In this document: positions 43,697 through 48,790 of the stretch, piece after piece
How the letters are laid out: each line of letters starts with the position of its first letter
How positions within the stretch are numbered: position 1 is the first letter of the stretch
NCBI GenBank assembly: GCA_043774625.1
Contig: JAYVTG010000138.1
Location: forward strand, 1-48,790
From: JAAFIP01 sp043774625
Lineage (GTDB): Bacteria > Pseudomonadota > Gammaproteobacteria > Burkholderiales > Burkholderiaceae_C
Reading direction: 5' to 3'
Length of the DNA stretch: 48,790 bases
Made by a program: the position numbers and the translations under genes
The notes under the pieces: model-generated
What the model was told of the DNA's origin: nothing
The model's input: the letters and a program-made list of their open reading frames with translations, nothing else
Databases searched by the model: none

Positions 43697-43805
43697 CGGG
43701 TTGGGATGAAAAAATCGCAGAAAGGCGCGCGTTGTTCAAGGTCGCGCGCTACACAACACGGTTCGCGCGTGTTTTCGGAGATTTTTTGCAGCACAACCCA
43801 GAGCA
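43697..43805 (+). repeat. foldback element copy E
   Basis: Forward copy. The outer arms GGGTTG and CAACCC are again changed together. The second helix is reduced to ATC with GAT. The CGCGCG inner helix is kept. Confidence 0.83.
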
Positions 43806-43888
43806 GATACCGCCAGCCCAGGTCTACGCACGGCGAAGCAAACCCGGCCAATAAGTCAAACCAGAAATGACAAATTGACACACCCACA

Positions 43889-43902
43889 TTTTGCATACAA
43901 AA
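43889..43902. promoter_or_regulatory. candidate GntR operator, regulator side
   Basis: TTTTGCATACAAAA lies 7 bp before the GntR gene start, identical to the site before the aminotransferase. Its position at the start codon suggests autorepression. Confidence 0.6.
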
Positions 43903-43909
43903 TACAAAT

Positions 43910-44596
43910 ATGACCGCTGACATCATCCCCATCCCCAAAGCCACCCTGCACCACCAGGTCGCAAAACGCCTGCGCGACATGCTGGTAGAAGGCCAGATTG
44001 CCCCTGGAGCCAAGCTGAACGAGCGGGAACTGAGCGAACAGCTGCAAGTGTCTCGCACGCCTCTGCGCGAAGCCATCAAAATGCTGGCCGCCGAGGGCCT
44101 GGTCGAGCTGCTGCCTAACCGTGGCGCCATAGCCGTGAGCCTGAGCGAGCAAGATGTGGTCCATACTTTTGAGGTCATGGCCGGGCTGGAAGGCATGTCG
44201 GGAGAGCTGGCAGCGCAACGCATTACCGATGCGCAGCTGAGCGAAATAAAAGCCTTGCACTATGAAATGCTGGCCGCCCATGCGCGGCGCGACCTGTCCA
44301 ACTACTACCGGCTCAACGCGCAAATTCACCGCGCTATCAACAGGGCAGCTGCCAACCCTGTGCTGGAGGCAGCTTACACGCAAGTCAACGCAAGGCTACA
44401 GGCACTGCGCTTTCGGTCTAACCAGGACGAAGCCAAATGGCAACGCGCTGTGGACGAGCATGAGCAGATGGTGCAAGCACTCGTAGCGCGCGACGCAGCC
44501 GGCCTGCGCAAGGTGCTGGTTGAGCACCTGCAACATAAACGCGACGTGGTGCTGGAGCAATTGCAGTTAGCCCACCCAACCCTAAAAAGTGCCTAA
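43910..44596 (+). CDS. GntR family regulator (FCD subfamily)
   Basis: A 228-residue FadR-type regulator. The winged HTH is at about residues 15-78 (LNERELSEQLQVSRTPLREA). The FCD effector domain follows, with likely metal/ligand residues in LNAQIHRAINRAA, VDEHEQMVQAL and LVEHLQHKRD. FCD regulators usually sense small organic acids and repress catabolic genes. It is flanked by a divergent aminotransferase and a codirectional 2-hydroxyacid dehydrogenase, its likely targets. No clear Shine-Dalgarno is seen in the 7-nt leader after the operator. Confidence 0.92.
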   Translation: MTADIIPIPKATLHHQVAKRLRDMLVEGQIAPGAKLNERELSEQLQVSRTPLREAIKMLAAEGLVELLPNRGAIAVSLSEQDVVHTFEVMAGLEGMSGELAAQRITDAQLSEIKALHYEMLAAHARRDLSNYYRLNAQIHRAINRAAANPVLEAAYTQVNARLQALRFRSNQDEAKWQRAVDEHEQMVQALVARDAAGLRKVLVEHLQHKRDVVLEQLQLAHPTLKSA

Positions 44597-44607
44597 ACCA
44601 ACGTATT

Positions 44608-44645
44608 GCCAGCGCCAGTATTAACTTAGCAGCTATAAAAATAGA
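44608..44645 (+). repeat. 40-bp dispersed repeat, copy 15 (diverged), in the leader of the oxidase gene
   Basis: Reads gccagcgccagtattaactt then agcagctataaaaatag. It ends 6 bp before the ATG at 44652 and replaces any normal ribosome binding site region. Confidence 0.7.
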
Positions 44646-44651
44646 AGCACC

Positions 44652-47600
44652 ATGAACGCTCCCCTGCCCCTGCACATTGCGCGTGAAACCGCATTCACAC
44701 CCAGCCAGGCTTTTGAAGCTGTCTCCAAAGCCAGCAACGAAGTGGCTGGCAAACTGGCCCAGCGCCTGTTGCAAGAGACGCAAGGCGAAACCTTGTTCAC
44801 CCCTGCAGACCGTGGCCGCTACGCCACCGACGCGTCGATTTACCAGGTCACGCCCATCGGGGCTTTTGTGCCCCGCACGGTAGAAGACGTAGCCACGGCG
44901 CTGCACATTTGCACCGACCTACGCGTACCCATCGTGCCACGCGGCGGCGGCACCAGCCAGTGCGGGCAAACGGTGGGCGCGGGCTTGGTGATTGACTACA
45001 GCAAGCATGTGCGCAACGTGATTGACCTGCAAGTAGACAAACGCGAGGTCAAGGTGCAGCCGGGCATCGTGCTGGACCACCTGAACGCGCAGCTTAAAAA
45101 GCATGGCCTGTGGTACCCGGTGGACGTGTCAACCAGCGCCCAGGCCACGCTGGGCGGCATGGCGGGTAACAATTCGTGTGGTAGCCGATCCATTGCTTAC
45201 GGCAATATGGTGCACAACGTGCTGGCAGCAGACATATTGCTGCCAGGCCAGCACAGAATATGCGCGGGCAGCTACGAAAAAAGTAGCGGACTAGCTCTGC
45301 AATTGGGCAACCATGTGAAGGCACTGGCCGCTCAGCTACGCCCCGAAATAGAAGAAAAATGGCCCAAGGTGATGCGCCGCGTGGCAGGCTACAACCTGGA
45401 CATTTTTCACAACCAAAGCGAAAAACCGTACACGGCCGATGGCAGCGTCAACCTGGCGCACCTGTTCATCGGCAGCGAAGGCACGCTGGGCTTGACCGAG
45501 TCGCTGACCCTCAAGCTGAGCGAGCTGCCCAAGGCCAAGGTGCTGGGCGTCGTCAACTTCTCCACCTTTTACGCCGCCATGGACGCGGCGCAGCACCTAG
45601 TCAAGCTGGGCCCCACGGCGGTAGAGCTGGTTGACCGCACGATGATCGACCTGTGCCTGCAAAACCCCGTGTTTGCACCGACCATCAAAACTGCCGTTTC
45701 GGGCCAGCCTGATGCCATTCTTTTGGTGGAATTTGCAGGCAACAACAAGCAAGATTTGCTGCCCAAACTACAGCAACTCAAACAGATGGTGGGTGACTTG
45801 AACCTGCGCGGCACGGTGATAGACATGCTGGAGGACGCAGCGCAAAAAAACCTGTGGGAAGTGCGCAAGGCGGGTTTGAACATCATGATGAGCCTGAAGG
45901 GCGACGGCAAGCCCGTGAGCTTTATTGAAGACTGCGCCGTGCCGCTGGTGCATCTGGCCGAATACACCGACGCGCTGACCCAGGTGTTTCGCAAACACGG
46001 CTCGCGCGGCACCTGGTACGCGCACGCCAGCGTAGGCACCTTGCATGTGCGGCCTATTTTGGATATGCGGCTGCAAGGCGACGAAAACGGCGCGAGGAAG
46101 ATGCGCGCCATTGCCGAGGAAGCGAGCGCCCTGGTACGCCAATACAAAGGTGCCTACAGCGGCGAGCATGGCGACGGCCTGTGCCGTGGCGAATGGATTG
46201 AGTGGCAGTTTGGCGAGAAGATCAACGATGCCTTCAAAGCCATCAAACAGCACCTGGACCCGGCCAACTTGCTGTGCCCTGGCCGCATGGTCAGCACGCC
46301 CTCGCGGCCCATTCCCAAAATGGACGACCAGCGCCTGATGCGCTATGGGCCAGCGTACAAAGTCATCCCCCTTACCACCGCGCTGGACTGGAGCGCGTGG
46401 AACGTGCAAAACGACCCGGTGACCGAGAAAACCACCCACCCCGGCAGCGGCGGTGACCCGGCAGAAGGCTTTGCCAAAGCGGCTGAGATGTGCAACAACA
46501 ACGGCCACTGCCGCAAGTTTGACGCAGGCACCATGTGCCCAAGCTACCGCGTCACACGCGACGAAAAGCACCTGACCCGTGGCCGTGCCAACACTTTGCG
46601 TTTAGCCCTGAGCGGCCAGCTTGGCGCAGACGGTGTAGCCAGCAACGCTGTGTTTGATGCCATGGACCTGTGCGTGGGCTGCAAAGGCTGCAAACGCGAC
46701 TGCCCCACCGGCGTAGACATGGCCAAGATGAAAGTGGAGTTTTTGCACCACTACAAAACCAAAAACGGCTATACCCTCAAAGACAAACTCATCGCCCAAC
46801 TGCCCGACTACGCGCACTGGGGTGCACGCTTTGCACCTGTGCTCAATTTGCGCGACCGCATCCCCGGCCTGGCCACATTGAGTGAAAAGCTGCTGGGGCT
46901 GTCTGCCAAACGTAGCCTGCCCCAGTGGCAAAGTAAAACATTCTTCAACCAACCGGGCGCGGTAGCCGCGCTTACCGCCACGCGAGCGCAGACCTTGGCC
47001 GCTGCCAAACCGGTGGTGCTGTTTGTAGATACCTTCAACGGCATATTTGAATCTGAAAACGCTTTTTCAGCAGCAAAAGTGCTAAAGGCCAGCGGCTATA
47101 CTGCGTGGGCAGCTAGCAAAACTATAGCAGTTGGCGCAACAAAGACCCGTAACCGCCACTTGTGCTGTGGCCGCACCCACCTGGCTGCGGGCATGGTGGA
47201 CGAGGCACGCAACAAATTGTGCGAGCTGATTAAAGAGTTGCTACCCTTTGCTAAAAGAGGTATCCCCATCGTTGGCCTGGAACCAAGCTGCCTGCTGACC
47301 CTGCGCGACGAAGCCTTGCAGCTAGGTCTAGGCGCAGACGCCAAACTGGTTGCACAACATGCGTTTTTGCTCGAAGAGTTTTTAGCCACTGAGGACAAAG
47401 CGGGCAAGCTCGATGAGCTCAAAACCCAACTCCAACCCATAGCCCAACCCATCTTGCTGCACGGCCACTGCCACCAAAAAGCCTTTGATGCGGTATCGCC
47501 CATCATCGACGTCATCAAACTTATTCCCGGTGCCCAGCCTGAATTGATCGAAAGCAGTTGCTGCGGCATGGCAGGCAGCTTTGGTTACGAGGCCAATCAC

Positions 47601-47771
47601 TATGAGGTGTCGATGCAAATGGCCGAACTAAGCTTGCTACCCGCTGTTCGCCATCAACCAGATGCTATCGTGGTAGCCGACGGCACCAGTTGCCGCCACC
47701 AGATACACGATGGTGCGCAGCGCGAGGCTATCCACGTGGCTCGGTTGCTGGCGGGTCAACTTGCGGGCTGA
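44652..47771 (+). CDS. FAD/Fe-S 2-hydroxyacid dehydrogenase (YdiJ/GlcD-like)
   Basis: A 1039-residue membrane-associated flavoprotein of the YdiJ type, known in E. coli for D-2-hydroxyglutarate oxidation; relatives use D-lactate or glycolate. The PCMH FAD-binding domain (about 55-275) has VPRGGGTSQCGQTVGAG. The FAD-oxidase C domain (about 290-560) has YSGEHGDGLCRGEW. 4Fe-4S ligands are in CNNNGHCRKF (about 613) and CVGCKGCKRDCP (about 673). Two CCG cysteine domains follow (HLCCGRTHLA about 837, ESSCCGMAGSFG about 968). Two in-frame dispersed repeats encode residues about 198-212 and 812-826. It may oxidise a 2-hydroxyacid to the oxoacid used by the divergent aminotransferase. It starts 55 bp after the regulator. 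Confidence 0.92.
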   Translation: MNAPLPLHIARETAFTPSQAFEAVSKASNEVAGKLAQRLLQETQGETLFTPADRGRYATDASIYQVTPIGAFVPRTVEDVATALHICTDLRVPIVPRGGGTSQCGQTVGAGLVIDYSKHVRNVIDLQVDKREVKVQPGIVLDHLNAQLKKHGLWYPVDVSTSAQATLGGMAGNNSCGSRSIAYGNMVHNVLAADILLPGQHRICAGSYEKSSGLALQLGNHVKALAAQLRPEIEEKWPKVMRRVAGYNLDIFHNQSEKPYTADGSVNLAHLFIGSEGTLGLTESLTLKLSELPKAKVLGVVNFSTFYAAMDAAQHLVKLGPTAVELVDRTMIDLCLQNPVFAPTIKTAVSGQPDAILLVEFAGNNKQDLLPKLQQLKQMVGDLNLRGTVIDMLEDAAQKNLWEVRKAGLNIMMSLKGDGKPVSFIEDCAVPLVHLAEYTDALTQVFRKHGSRGTWYAHASVGTLHVRPILDMRLQGDENGARKMRAIAEEASALVRQYKGAYSGEHGDGLCRGEWIEWQFGEKINDAFKAIKQHLDPANLLCPGRMVSTPSRPIPKMDDQRLMRYGPAYKVIPLTTALDWSAWNVQNDPVTEKTTHPGSGGDPAEGFAKAAEMCNNNGHCRKFDAGTMCPSYRVTRDEKHLTRGRANTLRLALSGQLGADGVASNAVFDAMDLCVGCKGCKRDCPTGVDMAKMKVEFLHHYKTKNGYTLKDKLIAQLPDYAHWGARFAPVLNLRDRIPGLATLSEKLLGLSAKRSLPQWQSKTFFNQPGAVAALTATRAQTLAAAKPVVLFVDTFNGIFESENAFSAAKVLKASGYTAWAASKTIAVGATKTRNRHLCCGRTHLAAGMVDEARNKLCELIKELLPFAKRGIPIVGLEPSCLLTLRDEALQLGLGADAKLVAQHAFLLEEFLATEDKAGKLDELKTQLQPIAQPILLHGHCHQKAFDAVSPIIDVIKLIPGAQPELIESSCCGMAGSFGYEANHYEVSMQMAELSLLPAVRHQPDAIVVADGTSCRHQIHDGAQREAIHVARLLAGQLAG
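45247..45287 (+). repeat. 40-bp dispersed repeat, copy 16, inside oxidase gene
   Basis: Reads gccagcacagaatatgcgcg then ggcagctacgaaaaaagtagc. It is read in frame as QHRICAGSYEKSS within the FAD-binding domain. Confidence 0.82.
47088..47128 (+). repeat. 40-bp dispersed repeat, copy 17 (diverged), inside oxidase gene
   Basis: Reads gccagcggctatactgcgtg then ggcagctagcaaaactatagc. It encodes ASGYTAWAASKTIA just before the first CCG motif. Confidence 0.6.
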
Positions 47772-47779
47772 AAGTTTGT

Positions 47780-47938
47780 CTTGTACGCAGGGTGAGCCTG
47801 GGATCGCTGAGTGGCTCTTGTACGCTGGGTGAGCGTTTTAAGCGCGTAGTTTTTGCTCTTGTACGCAGGGTGAGCGTATGCTATTGCCCCTCATGTAGGA
47901 GTACCTAAAATCGGGTCAACAGCATACGCTCACCCTGC
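47780..47938. repeat. direct and inverted 18-mer repeats
   Basis: CTTGTACGC(A/T)GGGTGAGC occurs at 47780-47797, 47817-47834 and 47858-47875, spaced 37 and 41 bp. The third, as gcagggtgagcgtatgct (47865-47882), is repeated exactly inverted at 47921-47938, giving an 18-bp perfect stem with a 38-nt loop. Confidence 0.85.
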
Positions 47939-48023
47939 TGCGATTGGGGTTGGCGTTCCGGTAGTCACACCTTCAGGGGTTGCGGGTATTCGGTATTCAA
48001 CCATCGCGAACTACCATGTTTGC

Positions 48024-48103
48024 GGCTGGCAGAGGCTTTCGCGACTCCCGCGATTTATGCGTATGCCGCATCATGAGCGGGATCGTGAAAGCCTCTGCCA
48101 GCC
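48024..48103. terminator. 80-nt near-perfect hairpin between convergent genes
   Basis: The 21-bp outer arms GGCTGGCAGAGGCTTTCGCGA (48024-48044, with one mismatch in 48083-48103) continue into TCCCGC with GCGGGA and ATGCG with CGCAT. It may stop transcription from both sides, but no U-run is present. It could equally be a palindromic mobile repeat. Confidence 0.6.
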
Positions 48104-48186
48104 AGCGACCCACACGGGAGCGAAACCGCAAACACCTCGCCAAGCCCTTACAAAATAACGTATCCACTCGCTAGAAAACACACCAA

Positions 48187-48684
48187 TTACCGCCCAGTAA
48201 CCTTCTTGATAACCGGCTTGATACTGTCCCGACTGGCGGGCAACACCGGGTAATTTTCACGCGGCATGTTCAGCACAATGCTGGTAGATGTCTCGGTCAT
48301 GATGCAAAACTTGCTTACCACCGCGTCCAGATGCGCTACATCAATCACAGCAATCTCCAGCGTCCAGCTATCTTCACCGGTAACGTTAAACGCATTCACC
48401 ACCTCTGGCGTTTGCTCTATCAGCTTCACCACACGGGCATACTCTGCACGCCCTACCCGCACCAGCGCGCGAATGCCGTAGCCCAGCGCGGCGTAATTGA
48501 CCTTGGCCCGGTAACCCTCAATCACGCCTGCCAGTTCCAGCTTGCGCACACGTTCCGTCACTGCGGGTTGGCTCAGGTGCACACGGCGGCCCAGTTCGCT
48601 CATCGACAGGCGGGCATCGCGTTGCAGTTCTTGCAGAATGCGGCTGTCGTAATTGTCTATTTCAGAATTTGCAAAATTTCCCAT
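48187..48684 (-). CDS. Lrp/AsnC family transcriptional regulator
   Basis: A 165-residue feast/famine regulator. The N-terminal HTH (residues about 12-60, DSRILQELQRDARLSMSELG) precedes the RAM/AsnC ligand domain (about 75-150, with AFNVTGEDSWTLEIAVIDV). Probably responds to an amino acid. The target is unknown and no biosynthetic gene adjoins it in the window. The 106 bp upstream to the window end hold no visible gene. Confidence 0.92.
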   Translation of the reverse strand: MGNFANSEIDNYDSRILQELQRDARLSMSELGRRVHLSQPAVTERVRKLELAGVIEGYRAKVNYAALGYGIRALVRVGRAEYARVVKLIEQTPEVVNAFNVTGEDSWTLEIAVIDVAHLDAVVSKFCIMTETSTSIVLNMPRENYPVLPASRDSIKPVIKKVTGR

Positions 48685-48790
48685 TTATTTCATATTAGTA
48701 GTGTCCCAACGTTCTTCACAGGAGAGGCAGCTGTTTAGCCGCCAAATCCCGATTGAAATTCGCAGGGGTTGATGTAAGTAGTTGATTTAT

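Larger units (their letters stand above)
43278..43909. other. divergent control region with repeat cluster
   Basis: The 632 bp between the aminotransferase and the GntR gene hold an operator-like site at each end, foldback copies D and E in opposite orientations, and a 40-bp repeat between them. Frames here belong to the repeats. Confidence 0.8.
47772..48186. other. gene-free interval with phased repeats and long hairpin
   Basis: The 415 bp between convergent genes contain three direct copies of an 18-mer, one inverted copy, a GGTATT-CGGTATTCAA box (47984-48000) and an 80-nt hairpin. No convincing gene is present. Confidence 0.8.

Noticed and set aside
1..48790. tRNA, rRNA, riboswitch and CRISPR signals
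   Set aside because: No T-arm-like motifs in the gaps, no conserved rRNA segments and no regular repeat-spacer arrays were seen by eye.

Overview
The window looks like chromosome from a betaproteobacterium of the Burkholderiales, most likely Comamonadaceae (Rhodoferax, Polaromonas or Limnohabitans type). This rests on the gene set (orphan Bug-type binding proteins, FabI, MltG-Tmk, YgfZ, an O-antigen ligase-like protein, a TAXI protein) and on a short dispersed repeat with the core TATGCGCGAGCAGCTAT, which I associate with that family. No rRNA, tRNA or CRISPR was seen.

Layout. 1-2694 is a complete-looking IS21-family element (istA, istB, double terminal repeats) inserted into a displaced partial copy of an rhs gene (2695-3661). 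3.7-10.3 kb is a polymorphic Rhs locus on the minus strand. It has a 1626-residue secreted Rhs/YD-repeat protein, an adjacent Sel1-like candidate immunity gene, a 36-codon remnant of another Rhs C-terminus overlapping a second candidate immunity gene, and an ankyrin-like fragment running into a third small gene. 10.5-28.2 kb is mostly housekeeping: mltG-tmk, ygfZ, an NRDE protein, an O-antigen ligase-like protein, a thioesterase-GNAT fusion, an iron alcohol dehydrogenase, a patatin-like protein, an MFS transporter, a TAXI protein, two small envelope genes and tex. 28.3-39.7 kb holds a DUF1223 protein, a three-gene envelope operon (OmpA-like, lipoprotein, beta-helix lipoprotein), fabI, a GNAT gene, a RelE/HigB-type toxin-antitoxin pair, an Orn/Lys/Arg decarboxylase, nfeD plus an SPFH gene, and DUF2237. 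39.8-47.8 kb looks like a catabolic cluster: a class V aminotransferase with two solute-binding proteins on the minus strand, diverging from a GntR/FCD regulator and a 1039-residue FAD/Fe-S 2-hydroxyacid dehydrogenase. The same 14-bp near-palindrome lies before the aminotransferase and before the regulator. An Lrp/AsnC regulator ends the window.

The most unusual content is repetitive. (1) A 40-45 bp repeat occurs 17 times. Seven copies lie inside coding sequences, read in frame, and two more overlap gene 3' ends. One copy encodes most of the hydrophobic core of a signal peptide. (2) Five copies of a foldback element of about 115 bp lie in intergenic DNA. The copies differ by paired changes that keep three helices, which suggests a structured RNA or a hairpin-mobilised element. 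Four of the five form inverted pairs with a 40-bp repeat between them. (3) tex carries two further in-frame insertions of a different, PELVEG-encoding repeat. (4) The last intergenic region holds phased direct and inverted repeats and an 80-nt hairpin.

Minus-strand coordinates are given low to high. Starts were moved from the longest reading frame where a ribosome binding site, signal peptide or family length argued for it.
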